A stretch of 64,000 nucleotides of DNA from Amorphophallus konjac (lineage: Eukaryota; Streptophyta; Magnoliopsida; Alismatales; Araceae). The notes beneath the pieces were generated by a model, which was not told the DNA's origin, did not search any database, and worked only from the letters and a program-made list of their open reading frames with translations. This document shows, in pieces, positions 44,653 to 57,030 of the stretch (position 1 is its first letter; each line of letters opens with the position of its first letter). The stretch spans positions 565,800,140 to 565,864,139 of the forward strand of contig CM040121.1 of the NCBI GenBank assembly GCA_022559845.1, read 5' to 3'. A program made the position numbers and the translations under genes.

Positions 44653-44664
44653 TGGTATCAGAGC
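44653..44664 (+). other. Primer binding site (initiator tRNA-Met)
   Basis: TGGTATCAGAGC starts three bases after the 5' LTR, the same primer type as in the Tekay element. Confidence 0.93.
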
Positions 44665-44994
44665 GAGTTGAGTCTAGGGTGTCTAAAGTCAAAAAAAAAA
44701 AAAAGAAGAGTGTCATTTACGTCTAGTCATTAGTCGGTTTAAGTCGAGTCTAGGATCATCATATTTTCAAAACAACAAAAAGAGTCATTTTTGGGTCGCA
44801 TACATCCCTTTACTCGGTATATCAAAAGGTGTTGTCCGAACGTTAGGCTACGCCTATCGGGAAGGCCGCACATTTGCGCGAGTGATCTTCGGATCGATTA
44901 CCTCCGCCACGTATCGAGTTTTGGTTAAGTCTAGGCGCATCATTTGCATTAGTGTGTTTTGCCTTAGTCGACGTCTTCTAGTCGGTGTGTTTGC

Positions 44995-46578
44995 ATGCCC
45001 ACTCGTCGGGGTACTCAGTACTCACCCCCACCACCACCACCTATGGCCAACCCACGGGATACCTCGGGAGACTTCCACTCCCTACAAGAGGCGATGATGG
45101 CCATTATGGCTAGGTTGGACCAATCCGATGCTAACTTTCGGACCTTCTCCGAGAATATGGATGGTCGCCTTAGGGCCATGGAGGGACGCATGGAGACCTC
45201 CGATAGGTTGGTCCAAGACCTCGTTGGGCGGTTAGATAGGATGTCACACGGGGACCCTCCTGGGGCAGCCCAAGGTCCACTCGCACCTCCTCCCGCGGGG
45301 GCCCAAGTCCAACCCGCTCCCATGGCCCAAGTCCAGGCCGCTCCCGCGGCCCAAAACCAGCCACCACTGGTTCCTCCACCCGCCCCTCCTCGGGTTCCCC
45401 AACTACCACACCGTGACCTTGGTCTCGAGGACTATGGGTCCGACAATGCCTACGAGGGGTATGGTCAACGCCGTCGTGGTTTTCAGCCACAACGAGATGA
45501 GGATGATGATCGGGTCCTTAAGACCGTGTGAGCGGATCCTGCCGCTTTTTACGGGTCTTTGGATCCGAAAGTCTACCTAGATTGGGAGTTTGGCATGGAC
45601 CGTTATTTTGAATGGTATGATATGTCGGAGCGTCGAAGGGTCCGATTTGCCACCATGAAACTTATGAGGCAGGCACAAACTTATTGGAAGAATGTGGAGA
45701 GCCTGCTACTTCAGCGGCTAGAACCCCCGATCGACACATGGGCCGAGATGAAGAATAAACTTCGGCAAAAGTACCTTCCTCCCACATACCGCCAGCGACT
45801 CATCGATAGATGGCAAAGTCTTAGCCAGGGAGACCGGTCCGTCTCTGAATACATCGCGGAGTTTGATGAGTACTTTCTACGATGTGGTGTCACGGAGGAG
45901 AGTACCATGCCCGTTTCCCGCTTTCGACGTGGTTTGCGGCCACACTATCAGTATGAGCTTTTCCGCCGTAATGCCAAGACGTTGGAAGAGGCATACCAGG
46001 TTGCTCTCGAGATGGAGCAATTTGAGAGAGAGTTCGAGTCTAGCCATCGGTTGGGCCCCACCCCTCTCCGTAGTACCGAGCCCCGTCACTCTATAGGCCC
46101 ACATCAGCGGCCTCCCATGGCTCGACCTCAGGAGCCCACCCGTCAGGAGCACTTCGCTCCACGGCCTCGCCCTCCTCCACCCCGGGATCTATTTCCATCC
46201 CAACCACCGGCACCCTTTGCCCGTCCCCCAGCTCCTATAGCCCGTCCTCTCGTACCGGCACCCCCTCCACTCTTGTCCAAGGCACCTACACCTCCCCCAT
46301 TGTTGCCTACACCCCCTACCCGACGGGATGATAAGGGTAAGTCCCCTCTTGTCGGGGAGAGTAGTCGATCGCGAATACAATGTTTCCACTGTCACGGGTA
46401 CGGCCACATTGCTAGTGAGTGTCCCGCTCGCACCACCCTAGCCTTAGGTGTTAGAGGATCCGCACCTCCCGAGCTTGAGTGTGTCAGTTACGAGGCCGAT
46501 GAGGCACTGGCCGATGAGTACTATGCTTTAGGGGAAGAGTTGGGCGACCCTTCGGCCGCCCCGGATACCGTCACCTAG
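44995..46578 (+). pseudogene. Ty3/gypsy gag with one TGA stop
   Basis: The frame begins MPTRRGTQYSPPPPPP at 44995. It has a predicted coiled coil (ALRAMEGRMETSDRLVQDL-like, about residues 45-85) and a Pro/Gln-rich linker. Next comes the gag core (DPKVYLDWEFGMDRYFEW, YWKNVESLLLQR, LRQKYLPPTYRQRL, YIAEFDEYFLRCG, about 45560-45900). A long Pro-rich stretch and a CCHC knuckle (CFHCHGYGHIASEC, about 46381-46422) follow. A single in-frame TGA at 45529-45531 splits it into 178 and about 349 codons. CGA is the likely ancestor, a CpG change. Without that stop it would be one frame of 527 codons. The 3' half keeps the full core and knuckle and has its own ATG at 45559. Confidence 0.88.
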
Positions 46579-47051
46579 TGGGCTTGATGCTACCACCTTA
46601 GTCTAGAGTCGTGCATGAGTCGGTGTGTTTTCTTTATGTGGTTTGTTTGTGTGGTGATTTTGAGTCGATTGTTTGCGTGGTTTGCATTCGTGTGTCTGTG
46701 CATGGTGAGTCTGCATGTGTCTTGTGCAAGCTCGTTGTCGGTCTCTTACGAGTAAGAGGCGAGTGGACTCACTTGATGAGTATGGGATCGGTTTTACTTC
46801 TATATCCGGATCACTCACCTATAGGGACTCAGCGGTGATTCCTAGTGAGTCTTCGAGCTGTCTCCTTCCTTTTGAGAGTGCCCCTTCGGAGTGACCACCT
46901 TTAGCCATAGCAGTGCGCATATCGAGTATATATGGAATGAGCAGGTGCCGATCACTTGGAGTGGAGCATACCCGTGCTACTTAGCACGGTGACGGATCCG
47001 CCGGAGGACCGGAGCAGCCATACCCCTACTCGACGGGGTCGAGTTCCTCCC

Positions 47052-47064
47052 ACCCGGGGAGAAT
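47052..47064 (+). other. Purine-rich tract before the 3' LTR
   Basis: CGGGGAGAAT directly precedes the 3' LTR and is the likely plus-strand primer. It is shorter and less pure than that of the Tekay element. Confidence 0.7.
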
Positions 47065-49238
47065 TGATGGGGCATCAAAGGCGATTTCCATACACGGGTG
47101 AAGTGTATTTGTGTGTTATGACTTGTATGAAGTTGTAATTGTGTAATTTCTTTCTTTTGGGCTCCTTGTAAGGCTTATATCAAGCCAATGGGCCATTTGT
47201 TATGTCAAGTCCAAGGTTAGATTGCCATTAGTAGAGTCCATTAGAAAGTCTAGTTCATATTGGACCAAATGCTACCCTTATGGACCATATTAGTCATTTA
47301 TGGCCCAATTGGGCCACTCCCTCTCATGGACCACCAAGACTTGGAAGGCCCAAGTCTAGACATGAGTTAGTGGATTGGGTTGGCTGGCCTTGGACCAGCC
47401 TAGGCCCAAGAGAGGCCCATGAAGGGGGCGCCCCCTCTTTTGGCCATATTAGGCTTGGTAGGTGGTGTTTGAATAGATTTAGTCCAAGGTTGAATAAGAA
47501 TGGTCAAATTAGATTAAACTAATGTATTAAATGTGTGATTCACATTGTATCCCAGCCCTTCAATCCAAACCCCTAGATCCAAGGGTTGAGGTTGAGTTTG
47601 GTTGGCATCCTATATAAGGTTGTATTTTTCATATTGAATGAATTAATGAAGAGAAAATAGGCATTTGCCCCCCCTTTGGAGTTTGCGCCCCTCCCCTCCC
47701 TCTCTCTGGTTCCTCCACCTCCAGCCCCCTTCTAGAGTGTAATTCCCCTCCCCCTTGATCCCCTCTCTCATCTGAAGAAGCTCCGGTGATCGCCGCCGCC
47801 ATCGTCTCGCCGCCGACGCGTCGTTGCCAACGGTTTCGGTGGTTCTGTCCACTCAGGACAGGTTCCTCTTCTCCGAATTGCTGCTATCACTCCATTCATC
47901 TTCTGAAGCTCAAAATTTCAGGGTTTGTTCCCCTCTAGAATCCTTATCCCCACAAAAAAAGTCACATCAAAATTCATCCTTTAGCTATTTTTTAATTTTC
48001 TTCCAAGTCCAAGTTCCAGATCTGTCCTGGTTCTGTTCACTGTTCATCAGCTCTGAGTCTACCCCATTCGAACCATATTTTGATTTTTTTTGGGACGCCC
48101 AAATTTACTGGGAGTTCTGTCCACATCCCTCTACCACCAGGAATTTTCTTAATTTTTGGTTCACCCTCCAAGTATTTTACAAAAACCGTCCAAGTTCCCA
48201 AGAACAGTCTGCCCACAGTTTCCCAGATCCGACCCAGGTCTAGTAAAAACATCCCAGAAAATCCATTTCTTATCCAATCAAAAAACCAAAAATATTCCCG
48301 GATTCCTATCTCAGAGACCTTCAACTTTACTGAAGAAGTCATTTCCAGATTCGGAGGTCTTCTCCCCGGTCAACGTCGATCTTCATCGAAGATAGATCCT
48401 GCCCCTGCAGTTCTGGCCAGATTTCAGCAAGATTGTAAATTCAATAATCAGAAGTACAGATCTGATTATTTTTTTTGAAGACCCCTACGTCGAAGTATTC
48501 TGAGTCAGCTTTCCAACGGCGCTAATCTTGTCGCATTCCGACGACGGGGCTGATCGCAGCAGCAGTTTTCTCCGAGTCGCACGCCTGCAAACAGAACTTT
48601 CAGGTTCGTGGCCGAGTTCCCAGCGAGCGTCGTCCGAGGGCCGCCCGGCGTCCGGCGGTCGTTCCAGCAGCTCGCCATCCCAGGGGAACGCTTTCCAGGT
48701 GTCTCCACAACAGAGGAGTCATCAGGCCCCACACGACCCCTCCGGTCAATACGTGGGCCCCCCACTAACACGAGTACGCGTGAAGTCGAAGCATCGTCCG
48801 GAACCGCCCGTCAACCCGAAACTGGTCCTCCCGGGCCCACTTGTGTCACCCTTTACCTCCCTGCGTGGAGTGGGCTTAATTGCATTGCTGTAACCATAAT
48901 GTATTAAGTTCCCGGGGGTACGAGTTCCGGTCGGGTCCCATCTTCGCCACGCCGAGAGCGTGGAGGTATCGCCTTCACCCTTACACTTGGCATTAGCTTA
49001 ATTCTTTATATGCTTTATATGCCGCTGCTAGAGAGCATGTGCAGGGATACCTAGCTCGCTTTAAATTTATAATATCACTGCTGCGAGAGAGAGCGAAGCC
49101 GTCCCGTGACCCGATCCGGGCACAAGTGAGAGCCGACCACCCTAGCTCATAGCCGGTTTCTCAACCGCGCACATCCGATGCTTCCCTCGTTAAGGGACGA
49201 TCGCGAGCTTGTCGTGTCCTTGGTCCCGTCCCGCATCA
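47065..49238 (+). repeat. 3' LTR of the gag-only element
   Basis: Near-identical copy of 42481-44649. TATATAAG is at 47611-47618. A few single-base changes and short indels separate it from the 5' copy, for example a 3-base difference near 48762. Confidence 0.93.
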
Positions 49239-49860
49239 CTCTTCCTTCGGCCGGCCGACGGAGAGGGCTTCCTTTGGTTATCCTTGCAAAACACAGCAGA
49301 CGAAACAAATGGACGGTGGATTAGAATGAAAGTAGTGTAGTACCGGTCCCTTGATATGAAAATAGCAGAGTCATGTTCAAACGCGCACCTGGTTGGTGTT
49401 GTTTGAAACCCCTTTTAGACATAAAAAGGTAGATAGATGATATGATGAATGAACAAGGAGGGGTCTCTCAGGGAGAGAGACGCTATGGGAGTGACAGATA
49501 ATGATGCATGCAATGCAACGCAACTAGTGAAACAAAAACAAAAAGGACGACGTGGTGAGGAAGCTTATTAAGAGGTTGACGACGGGCTCGAGGGAGCTTC
49601 TCCAAGACGAAGGCGGCGTGAATACACGGCTGAGTGGAATATCTTCTCGTGCGCTCGACCTTCTTTATTTCGTCGACTTCAACAAAGATCAGACCGGCAG
49701 GTCCCTTTTGGCTCCATACCATGCACACCTACAAGCATACTCACGCACAGACTGAGAGAAGTAGAGGGAGAGGAGGAAACTCTCCTCTATTTTTTGTATT
49801 TTTTTATTATTTGAATTTTTTTTTGGATAAAGAAAATAAAAGGGAGGATATGTGATATAT
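49239..49860 (-). repeat. Outer right arm of the giant inverted repeat
   Basis: The minus strand from about 49720 down to 49239 aligns with the plus strand from about 35270 to 35745. Shared blocks in the same order: GAAGCTCC, AATAAGC, CATTCATCAT, AGGGGTTT, ACACCAACCAGGTG, GCAAGG and CGGCCGGCCGA. The ORF here (49552-49755) has no recognisable homology, and I do not call it. Confidence 0.55.
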
Positions 49861-51280
49861 GTATATATGTATATGAAAGAGAGGCCACGGGAGAGAGAGA
49901 TGCAGAGAAATAAAAGGGGGAGGGTGTATAAAATAATAAAAAAAACAAAGAAAAGGTGAGATCGAGGGGGAGAGAGATGAGGGAAGAATAAAAAAGGGTG
50001 AAAAGAGAGAGGGGGGGAGGCAGAGAGAAGAGATAAAAGAGAGGGGAGAAAGAAGGTTAAAATAAAATAAAAAAAGAAAACATAATGGGAGAAAGAGAGA
50101 TCGAGAGAGGGAGGGAGAGAAAGGGAGTGAGAGAAAGAGAATAGAGGGGGAGAGAGAGAACCGATACATGGAGAGAGAGATGGGGAGAGCAAAAAGAGGA
50201 ATAAAAAAAAATCAAAGAGACAGTGAGGGAGAGATCGAGAGAAAGAGGGGGGGGAAGAGAGAAGGAGAAAGAGAGAGGGGAGAGAGACGAAGGGGGATAA
50301 AAAGGAGGAAAGAGAGGAGGATTAAAAAATAAAAAAAAAGAAAAGGAGAGGTAGAGAGAGATCGAGAGAGAGTAAAAGAGAAGGGGAGGGGGAAAGAGAG
50401 AGGGCGAGAGAGAACACGTGAGGGAGAGAGACAGAGAGAGGATGAGAGAGGTGGGAGAGGAAAATAAAAGAATAAAAAAAGAAAGAAAGAGGGATCGAGA
50501 GGGAGGGAGAGAACCAGAGAATAAAAAAAGTGTGTGTATATATATAGTGGAGGGTTAACAGAGAGCTTACATGAGGGAGTAGTGAGAGAGAGATAAATAA
50601 AATAATAAAAAAAGATGAGGGAGAGAGATCGAGAGAGAGAGTGGAGGGGGAGAGAGAGAGAGGGTGAGAGAGAGATCGAGACAGGGGGAATAAAAAATAA
50701 AAAAAAGGAAGAAGAGAGGGGGGGCGAAGGTAGAGAGAGAAGAGAGAAAAGAGAGAGGGGAGAGAGAGAGAGTGAGAGAAAGAGAATAGAGGGGGAGAGA
50801 GAGAACTGAGACGGGGAGAGAGATCGAGAGAGCAGAAAGAGAGAGAGAGGGGGGGGAGAAGAAAAAATAAAAAAAAGAAAAGTGAGAGATCGAGAGGGAG
50901 AGGGAGAGGGAGATTAAGAGAGAGAGGGAGAGAGGGGGAGAGAGAGAGAAAGGGTGAGAGAGAGATCGAGACAGGGGGAATAAAAAATAAAAAAAAGGAA
51001 GAAGAGAGGGGGGGTGGCGAAGGCAGAGAGAGAAGAGAGAAAAGAGAGAGGGGAGAGAGAGAGAGAGAGTGACAGAAAGAGAATAGAGGGTGAGAGAGAG
51101 AATTGAGACAGGGAGAGAGATCGAGAGAGCAGAAAGAGAGAGAGAGAGGGGGGGGGAGAAGAAAAAATAAAAAAAAGAAAAGTGAGAGATTGAGAGGGAG
51201 AGGGAGATTAAGAGAGAGAGGGAGAGAGGGGGAGAGAGAGAAGAGAGAGGGCGAGAGACGCGGCGGTGGGGGGAGAGACG
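49860..51280 (+). repeat. 1.4-kb polypurine tract with a 290-bp tandem repeat
   Basis: Almost pure A/G on the plus strand, broken only by GATCGAG phrases, TAAAA blocks and a few T or C. A 290-bp unit (GATCGAGACAGGGGG, AAGGAAGAAGAG, then GAGAGATCGAGAGAGCAG) is repeated at about 50655-50944 and 50945-51235. The Ser/Leu/Pro-rich open frames on the minus strand come from composition. Such tracts can form triplex DNA. Confidence 0.92.
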
Positions 51281-52880
51281 GTCGCGGGAGGCCGGGAGGA
51301 AGAAAAGGGCGAGGAGGAGGAAGACGGAGGGGGAGAGAGAACGGCGGCGGCGGTCGCGGCGAGGACGTGGGCGACAGGGGCTTCGCGGCGGTGTTGGTGG
51401 TGCCGAGGGGTGGCTCGGCGTCGGGGACGTGGACGGCAACGTCGGCGACGTGGGGTGACGACAACAGCGATGACGATGGGGTCTCCCGGTGGTCTCGCGA
51501 GGTTGACGGGGCTTCTCTAAGGCAGTGGTGGAGTCGGTGCAACGGCGACGTGGAGGTGGCAGCGAGGTGGTGGCCGACCGGGGTGGACGGCGGCCTGGAC
51601 GTGAGCGGCGACTGGCAACGTCAGTGACCGGCGGGAGGGCGACGGCAGGTGGAGCAGGTGGACGTCGGTGGCGTAGACGGACGAGCTCGGGGACGTGGGT
51701 GCGAGGCCGGTGGCTGCAGCGATGGTGGTGACCGGTGTGGACGTGCCCGGGAGAGCGAGTGGTCGGTGTTCGCGAGAGCGGTAGCGGCAGGTGATGCCGG
51801 TGGCAAGGAGGACGGCGAGGTGGAGCTCGACGGGCGGTGGCCGGAGGATGCAGGTGGGCATGAGGAAGGTGGCCGGTGGGCGACCGGGTCGGCGGACGGT
51901 GGCCGAAGGCGACAGACGGAGGGTGAAACAGCGGCGTCAGATGTCAGTGAGGAGAGGTGGGTTGTAAGGTGGCCAGAGGTAGAAGCTTCCGTAGCTGGTG
52001 GCTTGCGGGTGTGAACAGGGCCTTGGATGGTGGGTCGCAATGGCGGTGAAGGGAGCAGGTGGAGAGAAAAGGGAGAGGGAGGGGGTTACAGTGAAAACGA
52101 GAGGGGTCGAGAGTGACCGAGGAGATGAGGGGGGTGGTTCACGTGGTTAGCAGGTGGGAGCGGGGGTGGTTTCACGGTGGAGGTGGAAGAAGGGAGATGG
52201 TGGCCGACGATGGAGCGGAGGCTGGAGGTGAGATGGCAGTGAAGGAGGCGACTGGCAGTGGGAGTTTGCGAGAAAGTCAGTGGGAGTTGTGTGGGGTGGC
52301 GAGAGGGAAAGCAGAGGGATTGGTGTTTCTGGGAGATGGAAGTGGATGATCCGAGTGGAGTCTGTGGAGGGTTGGGAAGTGTGAGATGTTTCCAAGGGGG
52401 AATGGGGTGAGTGGAAGTGAGGAGGTTCTGGGAAGTGGAGGGGAGTCTCGCAGGAATGGATGATCGTTCTGGGGACCCTCTCCGGGATGAGGAATGGAGA
52501 AGTTCTCTCTTGCTCTTCCTGCTTCTCTCCAAGTGGGCAGCCTCTTGGCTTGAGTCGATCTGAAAGATGCCTTCATCAGGTGGGGCTTCACGTGGGTTTT
52601 GGCAGGGGGCAGAGGTAGTGGGAGACATGCCCTCTGGTTGTGGCAGTGGTGGTGGGTCTATGAACATCCGTCAACAGAATGGGGTGTGCATGCAGAGGAA
52701 AGGGAAGAAAGAGAGGGGACCAGATAACCCATGTGATCAGAATGGGGAATATGCAAACAATAAAAGTGGGGAACATGTGAGGGTCGTCATGAGTTGGCAA
52801 AAGGGGCAGGGAATAAAAGGACGAAGGAAGAAAGGGGGGACCAGGGAATGGAGAGATGGAGACAAGAAGTTTAATATAAA
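51281..52880. other. GC-rich, G-rich block, no gene recognised
   Basis: Strand-skewed (GGTGG, GGCGACGG, GTGGCGG phrases) and open in several frames, but no domain is recognisable. The translated frames are Gly/Arg- or Pro/Ser-rich, as composition predicts. It could be the promoter or leader of a minus-strand transcript that feeds the right arm of the inverted repeat. Confidence 0.45.
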
Positions 52881-52889
52881 CTAAAAGAT

Positions 52890-54740
52890 ATGTACAGGAT
52901 CGGTGCAGATCTGATGGGTTAGTGCACATGAGTAGGCCCATGCACGTTTGCAGCACAGAAGTCGGTGCAGGGTGTCCTCGCACAGGCTGAAGTCGGTGCA
53001 GCCCTGGCGTGCTCGCAATACACATTGTACAGACTTTATTTTGAAAGACTGCACAAAAGTATGTACGTTGAAGAGAGATGCTCAGGGCATGCACAGACTT
53101 GCTATCAAAGAATGTATAGACTTGCTAAGGCGAATGTATAGACTTGCTAAAGACTGTACGGACTTGCTAAAGAATGTATAGACTTACTAAAGCTGAATGT
53201 ACAGACTTGCTAGCTGAATGTGCAGACTTGCTAAGGCTGAATGTACAGACTTGCTAGCTGAATGTATAGACTTGCTAAGGCTGAACGTACAGACTTGCTA
53301 AGGCTGAATGTACAGACTTGCTAAGGCGAATGTATAGACTTGCTAAAGAATGTACAGACTTGCTAAAGAATGTATAGACTTACTAAAGCTGAATGTACAG
53401 ACTTGCTAGCTGAATGTACAGACTTGCTAGCTGAATGTGCAGACTTGCTAAGGCTGAATGTACAGACTTGCTAGCTGAATGTACAGACTTGCTAGCTGAA
53501 TGTACAGACTTACTAAGGCTGAACCTACAGACTTGCTAAGCTGAACGTACAGACTTGCTAAGCTGAATGTATAGACTTGCTAAAGACATGTGCAGACTTG
53601 AATGTATAGACTTGTTGTAACGTACATACTTGCTATGTATTGACTTGTTGCAACGTATAGACTTGCTATGTATAGACTTGTTGCAACGTACAGACTTGAA
53701 TGTATAGACTTGTTGCAACGTATAGACTTGAATGCATAGACTTGTTGCAACGTATAAACTTGCTACGTATGGACTTGTTGCAACGTATAGACTTGAATGT
53801 ATAGACTTGTTGCAACGTATAGACTTGCTATGTATGGACTTGTTGCAACGTATAGACTTGAATGCATAGACTTGTTGTAACGTATAGACTTGCTACGTAT
53901 AGATTTGTTGCAACGTATAGACTTGAATGTATAGACTTGTTGCAACGTATAGACTTGCTATGTATGGACTTGTTGCAACATATATACTTGCTATGTATAG
54001 ACTTGTTGCAACGTATAGACTTACTATGAAGATGCACGGACCTTGTTTATGCAAGGCAAAGGCTGCACTGACCCTTACATGCTAGAAATCTAGGCTGCAC
54101 CGAGTATGTCTATGCGACACGAATGCCTGCACCGACTTCACTCACGTATATGAACAGAGTTGCACAGACTTAGTGTGGAGTGCACCGAGTTTGTGAGGCA
54201 TGCACTAACTTGATTATGTGCACGAGAGGAGATGCACGAGTATGTCTGTGCAAGAAAATTTGCACCGACTCCAAACGTGCACAGGGACGATTATGTACAG
54301 ACTTGATTCCAGTATGCGGCCAACAGATTCACTAACTTCAATGCAGAGAAACAAAGATTGCACCAAGTTTATTCCTACGCCGTGATGTTCGTGCACCGAC
54401 TTCGTGACAAGCGTATATCGAATGTGCACTGATTTAGCATGTGGTATGCACCAACGTTAGAATACAGGGAAAGGCATGGGATGCACCGAGTTTGTCCAAT
54501 ACATGCACAGACTTTAGATGCTGATGACTCAGACTTAAAAAGGTGCATCAACCCTAATGCAATATGCTAAAGGTGCACCGATGCTATATGCCAAATGAGC
54601 ACATACATATGCACCGACCTATATGCTGACCTCATGTGTATACACCGACCCTTATGTACACATAAACAGAAACGTGCACTGACCTAACAGTGATATGTGC
54701 ACGGACCTTTGTTATATATATATGCTCAGACCAACAATGT
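52890..54740. repeat. Minisatellite region built on a GTACAGACTTGCTA motif
   Basis: Core arrays: about 53040-53600 with 17-24 bp units (GAATGTACAGACTTGCTAAG-like), then about 53600-54030 with GTATAGACTTGTTGCAAC-like units. Flanks on both sides hold spaced, degenerate relatives (TGCACCGACTT, GTGCAGA) to about 54740. Units vary in both spacing and sequence, so it is a minisatellite that homogenised in its centre. Confidence 0.88.
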
Positions 54741-56299
54741 GCTCGGACCATGAATGCATATTTCACCATTATTCAACCTTGTCAGAAAATTGAAGACCAT
54801 TTAAAAAATTCGACCGGGAGGGCCGCTTTGGGGCATCATAATATAATACGAGATCTACTCGCCACAATGTCAAAATTGGCGTGTCTACATCTGCCCTGCC
54901 TTGGCATCTGCTTTGTAGGGGGATGACATGTAATGGAATGCAATGAAGGGTAATGAAATGAAATGGAGTGGACTGAAAAGTGGATGCCAAGGTATGATGT
55001 GACACGCTTTCAACATTTTGGGATTAGAGCCTTTCCAAGATCTAAACAAAACGACCCTGAAGAGGGTCCCCCAAAGTCAACGCTTGTTCGGATGGAAATA
55101 AGGAAAGAGAAAAAGTGCACTTGAGCATAAATAAAAAAGGGCGGGGCCAACTTCTCTGCGCGGAAGTACCCTGGTCGTAAACCTGTGGGTTTCACCTCGG
55201 GAGCGGTTACCAGCCATGTGGAAGTGCTGCGGCCGAGGTGGGCCCAATGGAGTAAAAAAAAGCAGTTGATAAATCCAAACAGACGTTTCTTCCGGAGAAC
55301 CAACCCAAGGTGGTTTCGAGGAAACTGAGTACTCGACTCAGAATGGAATATCTCGTATTATTCAAGAATTCAAGCACAGCAACTCTCACAATCAAGTTAA
55401 GTGAATGATCTTCCACAATGATATCAAAGTCCTACATGAATGCATGCTGGGTTTAAAAAGAAAAATATAAAATAAAAGAAAATAGAAGATGACCAAGGAT
55501 AATATTGTTAAGTTGTGGAGACTGGGTCAGGATACCGATCCAATGAGCTGATACTGAGCCGAGGCCCGTTTATCCACGTACCGACTCATCGAACGGAACC
55601 GTCGTCCCCAAGCTGTCGCACCCTAATGGCCTATCCGTACGTCCTGAATTCCTCTAAAGTGATCACTGTTTTTGTTGAAGGGGAACTCAAACTCCAGATT
55701 TATCCAAGACATATGGTCCTTGGTATGCTCTAATAGCGTAGATATCATATAGTAGGATGCATGACACAGTGGGGCCAATCACCGGAGTGACTGAGGGTGG
55801 GACAGTGTGATCCCATTTTTTTTCTTTTTCAACGGTACCTGCACACACAATTATTGCATCGATGTCTGCACCGAACAGTTAACACACAATTATTACACAA
55901 GAAATAGAATTCACAGAAACAAGCAAAGACATAATGCAAACCAAACAAGATTCCTCCGGTAAAAATCCATAACGGTAACTCATCATTCATGCTTTACATT
56001 TATAGTTTTACCCCTCTTTTCTCCTATAAGTATCCCCCTAGCGCTTAGCCAAATGCATTCAATGGTGGTTCTGTGCTTTTGAGATGGGAAGAGAGAGGTC
56101 CCAGTCTTTGGAGATGGAGGGTGAACCTTCCCGTCTTACCAAAAGGGGGAGGTTCGATCGTGAATTCCTGAAATTGACCGACATCGGAGGTCATCTGAGC
56201 GAAAGGATTCTCTCACGAAGGCTGAGTTAGCTCTTTCCTCTATTCTTCAGACACGAGTTCTTTCTTACCCATTCATTCTTTTCTTTCCTTTCCTTTCAG
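54741..56299. other. Spacer, no gene recognised
   Basis: No coding region can be supported. It holds AT-rich unique sequence and a TAATGG/AATGAAATG-rich patch (54930-54975). A C/T-rich run ending in CAG at 56297-56299 looks like a splice acceptor for the ORF that follows. Confidence 0.5.
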
Positions 56300-57030
56300 C
56301 CGTATCCCCTCTTTCCGGGTCCTCGAAGATTCTCCAGACTGCCCTGGCTGTCGAAGCTCACTTCCAATGTTACTACCGACATGAGGGTTTTTATTTCAAA
56401 GTGGCACCTTCAAGGCCTGGTTATCCACACCAAATATTATAACAAGATTTGCATGGATTGGGCAGCCATGGGTGCACTGGTAGAGGTTTGGCACCCTGAA
56501 ATCCACACCTTCGTCTTTCCTACTTTTGAATCGACGATCCTTATGGAGGAGGCGGAACTCCTGCTTGGCTTAAAAAGATTCAGGAATGATGGGAGAATAA
56601 AAATTTTGCCCATGGGGAAGAAGGTGTCCTCTAAGGAAGTCCTAGAAAGCTTCATGCCCTACAGAGCCATTAAAGGCGTTCAGACACAGCGGGCAATCAA
56701 CTTACAAAAGCTCGCAGACTGGACCATGAGCGCTTTAGAAAGATTGACAGGTGACGAATGCTTAGAAGGACTCATGAAAGGGTTCGTGATATGTTTAGCC
56801 GAAGCTCTCCTCTTCCCCAGCACCGACAATATCATGGAGGAGGATCAGCTGGGTGCGATTTGCGGACTCTGGAAGGGCAAAAGAGTGGGGCCAACCGTCC
56901 TCACCTACCTTTACAGCGGTCTTACGGCTTCCAGCATGGGCCAGCCCCCCTATGGGTGCATGTTTCTCCTCAATTGCTGGATCGATCTCCACTTCAAATT
57001 TGATCGTTGCGAGGAGGCACGAACTACTTC
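56300..57030 (+). pseudogene. Plant-mobile-domain-like protein, cut by a CACTA element
   Basis: The frame is open from the acceptor at 56300 through ATG 56381 to the CACTA terminus at 57031. Its 216 codons from the ATG include WAAMGALVEVWHPEIHTFVF, LMEEAELLLGLKRF and TVLTYLYSGLTASS. The pattern of a W/H-rich start, HPEIHTF and then a E-x-x-LLGL helix recalls the plant mobile domain/DUF7745-type proteins common in plant transposons and silencing factors. I know no biochemical activity for the family to assign. After CEEARTTS the frame runs into CACTACAAG, so the C-terminus is lost or lies beyond the right edge. Confidence 0.5.

Larger units (their letters stand above)
42481..49238 (+). mobile_element. 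Gag-only non-autonomous LTR retrotransposon (TR-GAG-like)
   Basis: Two LTRs of 2169 and 2174 bp start TGATGGGGCATC and end CCGCATCA. They are flanked by an identical 5-bp duplication CTCTT (42476-42480 and 49239-49243). The internal part is only 2415 bp. It has an initiator tRNA-Met primer site, a Ty3/gypsy-type gag and a purine-rich tract, and no protease, RT, RNase H or integrase. The size and content match elements called terminal-repeat retrotransposons with a gag domain, which rely on a partner for pol. LTR identity looks near 98% by eye. It inserted into the right arm of the giant inverted repeat. Confidence 0.9.

Noticed and set aside
50322..51542. 406-codon Ser/Leu/Pro-rich frame on the minus strand
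   Set aside because: Translation of a polypyrimidine strand; another frame of the same strand is open too and there is no domain.
53040..54030. CRISPR-like regular repeats
   Set aside because: Units are contiguous and variable without constant-length unique spacers, and the DNA is plant nuclear. It is a minisatellite.
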